Below are positions 22,747 to 32,526 of a stretch of 64,000 nt of DNA, piece after piece (the stretch's first letter is position 1; the number at the start of each line of letters is the position of its first letter). A program made the translations under genes and the position numbers. This stretch comes from Apostichopus japonicus (Eukaryota; Echinodermata; Holothuroidea; Aspidochirotida; Stichopodidae). The stretch covers positions 8,600,001-8,664,000 of the forward strand of contig NC_092566.1 in assembly GCF_037975245.1 (NCBI RefSeq), in the 5' to 3' direction. The notes beneath the pieces are model-generated. The model was not told the DNA's origin. It made no database searches and saw only the letters and a program-made list of their open reading frames with translations.

Positions 22747-23585
22747 CAGGGGCGTAGCGAAGGTTTTTTTGTTGGGGGGATGTGGGAGATTTGATTTGCC
22801 GACGGATCTGGAAGTGGTGACTGAAATGGGGGAGGGGTCTAAGGGGAAGTCTTTGGAAAATTTTTAGTTTTTAAACGTTTTTAGATGCAATCTGGTGCAT
22901 ATTTTAAGTCCAATTTGGCACCGAAGAATTTCCATTTCGATATTATTTTTATGGCAGTCGGCAGAAGAAGAATTAATTGGGACCAATTATCGAACTGTGT
23001 TTTCTCTTTCACCAATGGTTGAAATAGTGAAACTTCGTGATGAAAATGTTCAGAAAACTTTCCGGTAATGAGAAATAACAACATTCATTGATATACAAGC
23101 GAGAAACGTTAAAAATTGTGTACAATTCGTGAGCCGTTTCCACGGAGAACGAATGACATCTGCGATGACGTCATTCTGAACAGAGGATAATAACAACACG
23201 TTGTCACACGACAGCACGACTCATGGGCTGCGGCCTATACGGAAGCCTTTAATTCCATTTCTTTCACCGAGTTGCCGGCGATTCTGGCACTCGTCTAGCT
23301 GAGCCTGGCTACAGTAGCTATACTGACGGCCGTGACATTATCAGTTATTTGCCGAGAGGTTTATAACTTGCAGGCGTCGGGTGATTGGATTGGTGAATGA
23401 GTTTATCAGAAGAACTGGAAAATCGAAATAACCGATAAAGAAGCTCCCGTTCTCCTTTTCTCTATTCAGCTTTCCTTCTTTCTTCACCTTTTCTCCCGTT
23501 TCGCCGACAGACCCAAAATTTGCCGACAGCGACCAAATTATTGGGGTGTGTGACACCTCCACACCCCCCGCTCGCTACGCCCCTG
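22747..23585. mobile_element. hAT-like element inserted in the Penelope RT frame
   Basis: The left end CAGGGGCGTAGCGA and right end TCGCTACGCCCCTG are inverted repeats. The Penelope protein reads up to LTLNLARTG on the left and resumes at AELSKLFPKEPILAYKRAQ on the right. The flanking octamers (CGCAAGGA and CACGCGGA) agree at only five of eight positions, so the target duplication is decayed or absent. There is no transposase. Confidence 0.75.
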
Positions 23586-23754
23586 CACGCGGAATTATCC
23601 AAACTGTTTCCAAAAGAACCGATTCTAGCTTACAAAAGGGCCCAAAATCTCAAAGATTTACTTGTTAACTCAAGGTTTCATACTAACGAAGAATCAGCTG
23701 ACTCTCAAGGTTCACACGAAGCTCTTTTAGATGCTCTTATAGCTGCACTATGAG
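23586..23754 (+). pseudogene. Penelope-like reverse transcriptase, C-terminal part
   Basis: It reads LSKLFPKEPILAYKRAQNLK then DLLVNSRFHTN and ends ALLDALIAAL-stop. The FPxxPxxAYxRxxNLxDLLV block is typical of the region after the RT core in Penelope-like elements. I cannot recognise a GIY-YIG endonuclease after it. Confidence 0.7.
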
Positions 23755-23833
23755 TCCATAAAAACTCGTGCACAGAAAATAGATGCATGTTGAGAACGAG
23801 ACGCCCAGGCCGAATATAAAATATTCGAAGGCT

Positions 23834-23884
23834 ACTACTGATGAAGCTCCTCCTATAAAGTTTGAGAGCAGAAACCGGTCTAGT
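23834..23884 (+). ncRNA. Candidate hammerhead ribozyme in Penelope-like element
   Basis: The parts occur in type I order. Stem I is ACTA (23834-23837) with TAGT (23881-23884). The core CTGATGA is at 23838-23844. Stem II is GCTC (23846-23849) with GAGC (23866-23869), with an A/A mismatch at its base. GAAA is at 23871-23874. Stem III is ACC/GGT (23874-23879) with no loop, and C23880 is the cleavage-site base. Hammerheads with a minimal stem III are known from Penelope-like elements, and this one lies 80 bp after the RT stop. Cleavage is not shown; fold and context are the evidence. Confidence 0.55.
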
Positions 23885-24432
23885 TGGTCATAAGAACCTA
23901 CACTAGTCTCTCCTACTATTAACAGTACACTCAATTCACCTAATAGGTGCAATTATGTTTCACCACGAGGAGCGTGCTATAAGTTCATGTTCCTCGGGCC
24001 CTCCCTTAAAAATACTTCAGGTTCTTGGCGACTACGTTGCGTTAGATAGTGTGAAACCGCCTACACCCCCTTTCATTCAGATAATTATGATATACTTGCT
24101 AACTGTGCATTGATTTCCCTGACAGTAATAGTCAGCACTATAGTACTGAGCCGTATCTAATTAATACGTGATGTCGCGTAGGCCTGATAATTGCCTTAGT
24201 TTCAAATTTGGAATAAAAACGATCGCGTTTCAGGGAAGAGCAGCTGGATATATATTAGGCTTTTCTTTCACCAAGTTATGCCTATTAGGAATTTGAAGTA
24301 CTCCCACATTAAAAAAAAAAACGCAACTGATTTCCAAAAAGGGGGGACCGGGGCCGGGTCGGCCCCCCTGGATCCGCCCCTGCTAAGCACACAACACACT
24401 GCCCTTTACACTCCTACGAACTGAGTGACCGT

Positions 24433-24497
24433 GCTGGTTTATATTTTCATATAACCAACGCCGTTGGTTGTAGCCTATATGAAAAAAAGAAACCAGC
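24433..24497. repeat. Compound hairpin / cruciform
   Basis: Outer arms GCTGGTTTATATTTTCATAT (from 24433) and TATATGAAAAAAAGAAACCA (from 24476) pair through GCTGGTTT and TTCATATA. Inside lies a second perfect hairpin, AACCAAC-GCC-GTTGGTT (24453-24469). It lies 50 bp right of the hAT-like element end. Confidence 0.7.
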
Positions 24498-26059
24498 TTA
24501 TTATATTATTGAAACATATCATTCCAACGAAACACTTCATCGGTGATAGGTCAATATCGTAACTTCATCACCAGCCTTGGCTTTACCGTTGTTATTTGAG
24601 AACAATTAGCCTATATCACATTTAAAAAAATGATACATGTATCTATAGATGAATACATAGATTAAGATCAATTATAAAAAAACTAATAATGAATCAAAAA
24701 GCTTACTAATATTCGCACGGAGGGAAGAGTTTCCACAACTATGTGGTAGGTCTATGATTTGAACATTCCAAACCACGGTGCACGTAAGGACATGGATCCT
24801 ATGGGAAGTGTATTGCAATGGAGACCTCTTTTGGGGAATCCCCGTATTGAAAAATAATCTAATGATATCATCACGTGCTTCAAAAGTTCAACTTTTCTAC
24901 GTACCACCTACTAAGCTGTGAAGACGTCGCTGAGCACATAACCAGTACAGTCACTACGCAAAAAACTGCTACGATTCATGAAGCATCATATTACAGGTAA
25001 TTCAAAACGTTAGGCCTTGGCGGTGCTATAGTGTAATAGTATGCTTTACAGCAAGGTTACAGCACCACATCCTTATTATTTAGAAATGTATACTCATTTT
25101 GAACGAGCCTTATTTATCCGATTACAAGTTGGCCTTGCCAATTAGTTACAGTAGTGTAAACTGTAACTTCTGCTTACGCCTAGGCCTATATGCAGTATAA
25201 CGCATCTAGGTCTTCATTCAGCTACGTACATTTCCAGTGATCTCGCTTTTTGGTCAAAATCTCAGCGAATTGGAAGAAATGCTCACATACGTTACGAAAT
25301 TGCCATAAGGACGTATTCACATCAGGAAATTTGGAAACTATACCAGCAGAAAGTTCAAAGTAAGAGTAGGCCAAGGCCTAAGTTAAATCTACCACTAGAT
25401 TGGAAAAGCTGCACTGTTGATTGTCAACAACTGATTATAAAAAGAAAAAAGTCACAAAATGACTCATCTAAACCAGAAACAGGTATGCCAGATAATCAAA
25501 TATGGCCACCGTTGGTCAAAATTGTTAAACTATTTATTACCAATCTGCATGAAATTTACCTCACTGAGACACTTCTGAGTCATCTTGTGTATTCATTTAG
25601 AATGTCTGAGAACAATTAAGAGAGTAATTAAGACCTTCAGGAAAGTCGTTTTGAAAACTTCGACCAATTATAGCGTGCTATAATTTGGGACCTATACAGA
25701 CTACCTTTAACAGCCCAAGTCCTCATTTTGCTGCCCTAAACTCAGTGTCTTCACAATTATCCCCCACATACATAGTGTTAAGAGTTGCATTTTAGAGACT
25801 CTTCAAGTCAAGGTGACTTGACTTACATTATAACTTAAATTAATCAGGGACTTGAAAGTAATTCCAAGTAAAATGTGTAGATTGAATTAGGTAACCCTGA
25901 TGTGGAAGAAACTAGACATAGGTAATCAGGGACATTATAGGGTGTGGCTCTGTGGTCTTCAATGTGGACTCACAAGAAGAATGCTATTTCTGCCTGTAGC
26001 AAACCTAATACTGCTAATTTGGTCTGTTCTTCCCACTCCCCAACCTAATCATCCACAAG
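24498..26059. other. Intergenic DNA left of the gypsy relic
   Basis: No gene, LTR or primer binding site is recognised. The stretch may include decayed gag/protease of the adjacent Ty3/gypsy-like relic, since the pol frame begins without its upstream parts, but I see no motif to support that. Confidence 0.4.
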
Positions 26060-26339
26060 AGTTTTGTGAGCTTCTAAAGAAGCATATTGAACTCTTCTCA
26101 GACAAAGATTCAGGTATCAAGGGGTAAACGGCTTCCCTAAAACTTAAACCTTTGTATCAAAAGTGTAGGGAAGTTCCGTATTACATTGTTGGCAAAGTGG
26201 AACAAGAGTATTAGGTTTAGTGAATGGGCGTGTCCTACCGTAAATATGTACCTAAAGCAAATGGATCTGTCTGTGGGAACTACAAATAGGTAAATAATCT
26301 GTTTGAGCAAGATGGATATAATCTTCCAAATGTACAAGA

Positions 26340-26844
26340 CTTTCTTTGCTAATTTGGTGCAGGAAGGTTCTCAACCTGCAAGGAGTGTATTCTGTTATTG
26401 ATTTGGCATACATGTGCATCCAATCAATTGTTTCTAGACCAATTAGAATCGGCACAGTTGCTAATTTTATATACCCATTAGGATTTATTAGTCCCCAAAC
26501 ATCTTTGCTTTGGTGTGAAAACATCCCCGGAGCTGTTCCAGTCCACTGTGGATAAAATACTGAATAGTATATTCCCAATGTATTTTGCTATGTAGACAAT
26601 ATTCTAGAAGCGAAAAACAGTATCATTTTAATGTTCTGAAGCTTCTTTGTGAGCGACTTGATAGGTTTAATGTGTGCTTAAATGCCGGCAAGTGTCATTG
26701 CTACATATCAGGAGTAAAATATTTCGGGCAGAGTTTCAGTGGCAAAGGCATTAAACCCTTGCAAGGCAAAATAGAGGCAATTAGGCATGCGCCAATACCC
26801 AGTAATACCTTCGAGCTAAAGTCTTTTTTGGGGAATGATAAATA
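26340..26844 (+). pseudogene. gypsy-like reverse transcriptase core fragment
   Basis: Shifted frames give ESAQLLILYTHLGLLVPKHL, then LCFGVKTSPELFQSTVDKIL, then CERLDRFNVCLNAGKCHCY, FGQSFSGKGIKPLQGKIEAI and APIPSNTFELKSFLGN. These are the substrate-binding and connection parts of a Ty3/gypsy RT. The catalytic YVDD area (near 26580) is garbled. Confidence 0.85.
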
Positions 26845-26925
26845 ATAAATAATAATTATAATAAATGAACTTATATAGCGCTAAAATCTACGAAGTATTC
26901 AATAGCGCTGTACAACCCTAATAGA
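26845..26925 (+). repeat. Dispersed (AAT)n-TATAGCGCT repeat inserted in gypsy pol, copy 2
   Basis: AATAATAAATAATAATTATA then CTTATATAGCGCT and AATAGCGCTGTACAA. It separates the RT connection from the RNase H part. It is similar to 5147-5240 and 46965-47036. Confidence 0.6.
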
Positions 26926-26974
26926 ATACTATGGTAAGTTAGTCTAAAATTTAGCTTAAAAAATCCATCCATTG

Positions 26975-27440
26975 TATGCTTTTGCTTGAGCATAAATCCG
27001 AATGGAATTGGACCGATGATTGTCAGGAAGCGTTTATGTATGCAAAGCGAGTACTTACAGATTACAAAGTTATAGCTCATTGCGATCCCTCAAAAGCGTA
27101 TGCAAGTCAATATGGATTAGGTGCGGGTTATCAGTCATAGATTTGTGATGGTTCTGAGCGCCCTATCGCCTATGCTTCTCGTACACTTTAATTTTGGCAG
27201 GTTATCAGTATGATACAGTCTATCGCACTTCTGCCCAAGCGCAAATGCAGATCTAGTTAAGTACATTGCCAATTGATACAGCGCAGCTCGAATGAAAAAG
27301 TCGATACGGATTTTGAGCTATGCATTTAATACTGGAGTTGGTCAGCTTCTTGTTACTGCAATCAGATCGAGCAGGCCACTAAAGAGATGTGGTCTTGTTC
27401 AAAGTATTTTGAATGAACTTTGTCAGGATGGCCAAAGCAT
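26975..27440 (+). pseudogene. gypsy-like RNase H and linker fragment
   Basis: Frames give WTDDCQEAFMYAKRVLTDYK-like sequence, then VIAHCDPSKAYASQYGLGAG and ICDGSERPIAYASRTL. Further on, LLVTAIQIEQATKEM and TLSGWP mark the region before the integrase. Part of RNase H near 27190-27240 is deleted. Confidence 0.75.
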
Positions 27441-27452
27441 TGTACTCACATT

Positions 27453-27754
27453 CAGGGATGTGCTTACACTGGGCGGCTGGGCCCAGCAGTTCTGAATGCT
27501 GCCCAGCAGAAACAGTATTTTAAACATTTCCGCCCGGCACTTTGTTGATGATAATTTAACAAATTTTACCATAACCAAAATCTGGGAGAAAACATGTCAC
27601 AGAATAGGAAAAATAGCACTACCTAAGCATACTTCATGTGCAAAATTTGTCCAGTGGGGAGGGGGTACCCCACTCATGGGATCCCTCTCTTAGGGTGTGG
27701 ATCACACTACCGCACAATCTGCCCGGCACTCAAATATTCCTGAGCACATCCCTG
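27453..27754. mobile_element. hAT-like MITE with 6-bp target duplication, inside gypsy pol
   Basis: The ends are CAGGGATGTGCTTA and TGAGCACATCCCTG, inverted. CACATT is duplicated directly on each side (27447-27452 and 27755-27760). It interrupts the gypsy frame after TLSGWP. At 302 bp it has no coding capacity. Another CAGGGATG-type element with a 6-bp duplication is at 45522-45920. Confidence 0.75.
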
Positions 27755-27793
27755 CACATTGGACATGGTCATTTAATAGAAGATGGTTGAGTA

Positions 27794-27989
27794 ATGTGGA
27801 GTAAAGGGGTTATTATTCCTCAGGCATTTCTAAAACATATATTAAGTGAATTAGATGACTGTCATCCTGGGATGTCCCGTATGAAATCCTTTAGGGAGAT
27901 CATTTGTCTGGTGGCCAGGGATGGATGGGGCTATAGAAGATCTGGTTCTGTTTGTTCAAGTGAGCAAAACACTCCCAAGAAAACCAAGA
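27794..27989 (+). pseudogene. gypsy-like integrase zinc-finger region
   Basis: It reads VIIPQAFLKHILSELDDCHP then GMSRMKSFREI, the usual H-x-G-x-x-(R)MK block before the integrase core. A shifted VWWPG-like piece (GDHLSGGQG area) follows. It is cut by the SINE at 27990. Confidence 0.75.
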
Positions 27990-28226
27990 GGAGTGTTAGC
28001 TCAGTGGTTAATGCCGGTGCCTTTCAATCATACTAGGTCCCAAGTTCGAGTCACTCCCAGATTAATGTATGTCGTCCAGTTACAGAGTTGTTGACAATTC
28101 ACAATTCATCATGGACGTTAAATATGAATCTAAGAGACTGACTTCGGTCAGCTTGCGGCTTTGATAAGCCAATGAGGCTTCTTCGCGAGTTCCTGCTTGC
28201 AGGAGGATCTAAAATACATACATATA
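27990..28226 (+). mobile_element. tRNA-derived SINE, copy 2, inside gypsy integrase
   Basis: It opens GGAGTGTTAGCTCAGTGG and ends AAAATACATACATATAC. AAAACC occurs in the left flank (27980-27985) and again directly at the right edge, a possible remnant of the target duplication. It splits integrase between the zinc finger and the catalytic core. Confidence 0.85.
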
Positions 28227-28808
28227 CAAAACCCTCTTTAATATTCTGTGGCCCTGGCTACTGAACCATGGCAAAGAGTTCACCTAGGTTACTCAGAAAA
28301 GAAATGGACAGCAATATTTGTTACTGGTTGACAGTCATTTAAAATGGCTTGAAGTTTTCCCTATGACAAGTACTACAACTTCAGCTACTATTTCTCGTTT
28401 ATGAACCGTTTTTGCCCAATTTGGACGCCATATGCAAGTGGTAACCCATAACGGTCCACAGTTTATAGCCGAAGAGTTTAAACATATTCTTAGAAATAAC
28501 TCCATTGAACACACTTTGACTCCTCCCTATCACCCTTCTACTAGCTACGTCCTGGCAGAAAACACATGTCCAGACATTCAAGAGAATGTTGAAGAAATCC
28601 GAGAGAAAAGTTTTGAAGCTTACAGCATTTATAGGTTTCTCATATTCTGTTTAAGTATAGGGACATTCCACATACAACGATTGGCAAGACACCAGCAGAG
28701 CTCTTCTTAAAGAGAGCTCCCCGAACTCAACTTTCTCTTGTAAAACTGTCCACTAAAAACAGTCAGTTGAACAATGTCAGACTACATCTAAGTTTTATCA
28801 TGATGGCG
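28227..28808 (+). pseudogene. gypsy-like integrase core fragment
   Basis: Pieces read YLLLVDSHLKWLEVFPMTS, then QFGRHMQVVTHNGPQFIAEE, then FKHILRNNSIEHTLTPPYHP and IGKTPAELFLKRAPRTQLS. These are the integrase core blocks (D-S-H-S/L-K-W and NGPQF). Stops occur at several points, and VTHNGPQF has H where D (VSDNGP) is usual, so one catalytic Asp is lost. Confidence 0.85.
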
Positions 28809-29181
28809 TTAAAGGGTGTAAAGACTCGCTCAAAAAGACACGTCTAAAGCCGGTAATCTGACCTAGTTTTGGATGAGGTGTAACAGAAGTGTTAGACACC
28901 ACCGTCGATCCCAGAAAATACACACACAGCTTGCTACCGTCGGTAATTAGACACTCTAGCGTGTACAGTCAGTACATACAGCTGCGGTCAATACCCACAG
29001 CACAGTGTATAAACAATACAGCGATGAAAATCTCAGGTCCAGCTAAAGATAACAAGGTATCACGTTTCATTACTGTCTGCATTTTGTAGCGACACGAACA
29101 AAACGTCACTTGCAAGCAACAGAAAGTTAACTTTTTCAGATGGCCACACAAGGTTTTGGGGCGAGTCTTCTATGCCTTTAA
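28809..29181 (-). mobile_element. TTAA-type MITE, full copy, inside gypsy pol
   Basis: The ends are TTAAAGGGTGTAAAGACTCG and CGAGTCTTCTATGCCTTTAA, with TTAA at both borders. Relative to the copies at 31163 and 34609 it is reversed. The gypsy C-terminal piece (SSYDLYQSVRVRHPRGGQ, then EKWRPGTILGNV in a shifted frame) resumes at about 29190. Confidence 0.8.
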
Positions 29182-30284
29182 CCCAAGAATGAGTTCCTAT
29201 GATCTCTATCAGTCAGTACGAGTGCGACATCCAAGAGGGGGCCAAAGAGAAGTGGAGACCTGGGACAATACTGGGTAATGTGCCAGACAATTTAACCTCA
29301 TACATTTGAAGGGTCGTTACTCATTTCTCAAAAATGAAAAAAGGGGTAGATGTTCAACCTGGACTGATAGTAATGCTTTTTTTTTTTTTTTTGCTTTTTT
29401 TTCAGATTCAACGTTGTGCCTAAAGTCAGGCTTAAGCTTGAAAGCTGCAGGATTAAAAACTTTACCAAATTTCATGGTTTTCGTAAAAAAAAAATTAATC
29501 TGAAGTCGTGAGCACCTAAGAAAGCATGTAATTCCTGTACACTGATGTGCACTAGATGTACTCATAATCATTATATTACAATCATATGCACAGTGTCAGT
29601 GATCTACACACTACAATATTCATGGCAATGATCAAAATCAAAGGAAATTCCTGTGAAAGAGATATATTATATAGTATCTAGTTTTTGAGCTGATATTTTT
29701 ATACTCAATATAGTATATCATTAGATGTAATTGCTAGACATAAGATTTCATTACAAACTGAGATTTTTTTGTTTTTGTTTTTTTGTTAACACCTGAATTT
29801 TTTTAAAAATATATATGTACTACAACTACTGTAATCTGTATGTGAAGCATTGTGTAGAATACATGATATATAATGCAGTAAACCCTTCACTTCCTGTCGA
29901 TCATTTGATACACAACAGAATTTACATAACAACAGCCTACCCTTATATACCTTGAAAGTGATTTTAATATTCATTGTTTGAATTGAAACAACTTTTGGAT
30001 TCAAAACTGATACGTATGTACAGTAGCTATACTTCCTTGTTTTTCAGTTCAGATATAGGGCAGCATGTGATGTATATATAATTAACTTTAATAAGCCAAC
30101 TATACCATTGCTGTACAGAACTTTAATTGATTTGTGAGTTATATGTTGTTATAGCTTCTTTTACTGTACAGGCTTATCCATGTGCAGATCCAACGTCCTA
30201 TAGAACATGTTCACTGTGGAGAAAGGAAGCTCTTGTTGCCATGAGTGGGATTAGACAGTATCTGTGTGAATTATTCAATCTTGG

Positions 30285-30678
30285 CAGTGGCGGAGCATCC
30301 ATATACAGTCAGATGGGGCGGATGCCCCCCCCCCCCCCGACGGACTCAAATGGACAGCTGGCGCCCTTTTCAGCTTTTTACCACTTTTACCTATTCGCGA
30401 TTATTGACATTTTTATTGTGCTCTCAAATACCTATTGACATTAGTCACATTTTTTCTGACAAAATGGCAATGACATCTATTTATTCTTCGTTTATAGATT
30501 TGCAAATTAGCAAGGCCCCGGAAAGGGTAATTTCCGGCGATCTAGGGAGTATCTTTACTCAAAAAATTTCTGTACGCTCCGCGCCCGCCTGTGGTGGCGC
30601 TCCGCTTAGATAGTGTCAAAAGCGCCCCTACAGACCATTCTTGCCCCCCCCTGACCAATGCCCCTAGCTCTGCCACTG
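30285..30678. mobile_element. hAT-like MITE with perfect 8-bp target duplication
   Basis: The termini CAGTGGCGGAGC and GCTCTGCCACTG are inverted repeats. AATCTTGG flanks both sides exactly (30277-30284 and 30679-30686). The element is 394 bp with a C-run and no ORF of note. Related pieces occur at 13577-13729 and within 56330-56440. Confidence 0.92.
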
Positions 30679-31162
30679 AATCTTGGGATCCCTGCATGCA
30701 ACTCAAGATGGAGAGAAATTTGTTTTATCAACTTTCTTTCTTCCTTCCTTTTTTTTCTGTCTGTTTGTCAACTGCCTACTGCAGTACATTGCAATCTTGT
30801 TTGTTGTCATAACTCAACGAGAGTGATGTTGTTTGGTACTTAGGGTCCCCGAGAGCCAGGTCGGGCCCTGGGACAATTATGGGCCCCTTTAGTAACTCTT
30901 GATTTTATTTTCCTAAAAGTAAAGATATATATATGATGACAATGAGAAGAGATTTATTCCCACATTTCCAATTGACCCCTCATTAACCCTGGGCCCCAGG
31001 ACTGTAGCACCCTCTGACCATCCCCATCATCAGGGCCTTGATGGCCTAGGTTCCACCTGTGTATCTTTTATGACAGACTTTGTGACAGTGTTTGTGGATA
31101 TCCGAAGTATGGATAGGTGTACGTTGGTTCAGGGAGCAATTTTGTGTAAAGATCACTGCACT

Positions 31163-31492
31163 TTAAAGGCATTGAAGACTCGCCCCAAAAGTTAACTTTC
31201 CGTTGCTTGCAAGGGAAGTATTCTTCTTGTCGCTACAAAAACCAGACAGTAATGAAACGTGAAAACTTGTTATCTTTTATCTAGACATGAGATGTCCATC
31301 GATGCAATGAACACTGTGTTGTGGGTATTGATCGTAGCTGTATGTATTGTCTAATTACCGACGGTAGCAAGCTGTGTGTGTATTTTCTGGGATCGATGGT
31401 GGTGTCTAACACTTCTGTTACACCTCAGTCGAAACTAGGTCAGATTACCGGCATGAGACGTTTCTTTGTGCGCGAGTCTTCACACCCTTTAA
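31163..31492 (+). mobile_element. TTAA-type MITE, copy with both ends
   Basis: The left end TTAAAGGCATTGAAGACTCG and right end CGAGTCTTCACACCCTTTAA are inverted. The borders carry TTAA, matching a piggyBac-like target or an extended TA. It is 330 bp and non-coding. Confidence 0.85.
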
Positions 31493-32409
31493 ATCTAAAG
31501 CAGTGACCATTTTGCAAGGCAATACTGGATAAATTATTCCCTATGGATATTCCGATTTGTGAGGAACTGATTTGGACACATGTATACATGTACAGGTAGC
31601 TAAATATAAAACATTTTGTTTCTTTGTTTCCATTTTTCTTTTCCTCGGGGAGTGGCTCTGCTAGTTAATTAAGCCTATACTGAGGATTTGTAGATCACTT
31701 CCCTTCTCATTGTACAACGACTATTGTTAATTAGTATTTACTCTGTCATTATTTAAATATTTGTACACTGAGGAAAAACATATAAATGAAACGAAAGCTT
31801 GCTTACATACATGTGCTGGGTTTGATTTTTTTGATACAGAATAAGTAACAATAGTAAAAGAAGAAAGGACAAAGATAACATTAAAAATATTATCTAAAAC
31901 AGCTAGGTGAGCAATAAATGAATCTCGTGGACCTCGGGGAAATTTTGCAGTTTATCCATTATCCGGTTTGTAATGTTTCCAGTAAGGTTAGGATACATGA
32001 AAATACCTTTTTCCTTGAAATATGTTGCAGTTGATGTCAGGCATGCCTGACAAAACACTGTGTCGTCTTTGAGGGTATTGTTTCACTGAAGTTTTCAATA
32101 TCTTTGATAAGGTGAGTTTGTGAATCACTTTTTCAATGTGGTTTGATACTTGTAACAACAACAGTAGGTTGGTCGAATTATTCCTAACAATGCAAACGAA
32201 ACTTCCTGTTTCACAGGAAGACATGGTATAGTGGTGTTGTCTCAATCCGGTTACAGAGTAATAAGTTTACCACTGCACTTTTAATTTATAATCACTAAGC
32301 CATTCATTTGACTTGTTTGAAAAATCTAACTCTTTCTTACAATTTTTTTTAGAGATTCATTGAAAAGACCTAAAATTTGCGGATAATATTACTTGGCAGA
32401 CTGTGGAAC
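31493..32409. other. Upstream region of the SLC15A4-like gene
   Basis: No coding sequence is recognised. A pyrimidine run and AG near 32344-32353 (TTTTTTTTAG) just before the first coding exon could be the acceptor of a 5' UTR exon. No clear TATA box or initiator can be assigned. Confidence 0.35.
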
Positions 32410-32526
32410 ATGGATTCAGAGAGTGACAGGTCCGAGCACACGCCACTCGTCGGCCGCAAAAATGTGGATCGCCGTCATCATGCCAGTACCAGTAGTGGTG
32501 TGGTTACTGCTGTGGAAGATGTTAGT
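32410..32526 (+). CDS. SLC15A4-like exon 1: N-terminal cytosolic tail
   Basis: It encodes 39 residues beginning MDSESDRSEHTPLVGRKN. E-H-T-P-L-V fits the (D/E)xxxL(L/I/V) lysosomal sorting pattern. The donor GTAAGT is at 32527, phase 0. The ATG context AACATGG is favourable. Confidence 0.82.

Larger units (their letters stand above)
21618..24097 (+). mobile_element. Penelope-like retroelement (5'-truncated) with inverted termini and 19-bp target duplication
   Basis: AGATAATTATGATATACTT occurs as an exact direct repeat at 21618-21636 and 24079-24097. Just inside it, 21640-21723 and 23995-24077 are inverted copies about 84 bp long, running from AATGAAAGGGGG to GGGAGGGCCCG. Between them lies a reverse transcriptase reading frame of Penelope type on the + strand. 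Penelope-like elements are known for 5' truncation, variable target duplications and pseudo-LTRs in inverted orientation, and this layout matches. The element sits inside the hAT-like element 21241-24382 and is itself interrupted at 22747-23585. Confidence 0.8.
21241..24382. mobile_element. hAT-like non-autonomous element hosting nested insertions
   Basis: The left end CAGGGGCGGATCCAGG and right end CTGGATCCGCCCCTG are inverted repeats. CTAAG flanks both sides directly (21236-21240 and 24383-24387), and the longer direct repeat GCTAAGCA overlaps the termini. With CAG/CTG ends the duplication is 5 bp. Without the Penelope-like insertion the element would be about 660 bp and has no transposase, so it is a MITE. 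Confidence 0.78.
26060..29300 (+). mobile_element. Ty3/gypsy-like retrotransposon pol relic
   Basis: Pieces of a metazoan Ty3/gypsy pol appear in the correct order on the + strand. They are the RT N-terminus (ELLKKHIELFSDKDSGIKG near 26070; FSEWACP near 26217), the RT core, RNase H, the integrase zinc-finger region, the integrase core and the C-terminal region. Stops and frameshifts are everywhere, LTRs are not recognisable, and four other repeats interrupt it (26845, 27453, 27990 and 28809). A PPT-like AAAAAAGGGG lies at 29338-29347. It is a fossil with no coding capacity. Confidence 0.85.

Noticed and set aside
26060-29300. Active LTR retrotransposon
   Set aside because: There are many stops, frameshifts and a catalytic change in integrase, no recognisable LTR pair and four foreign insertions.
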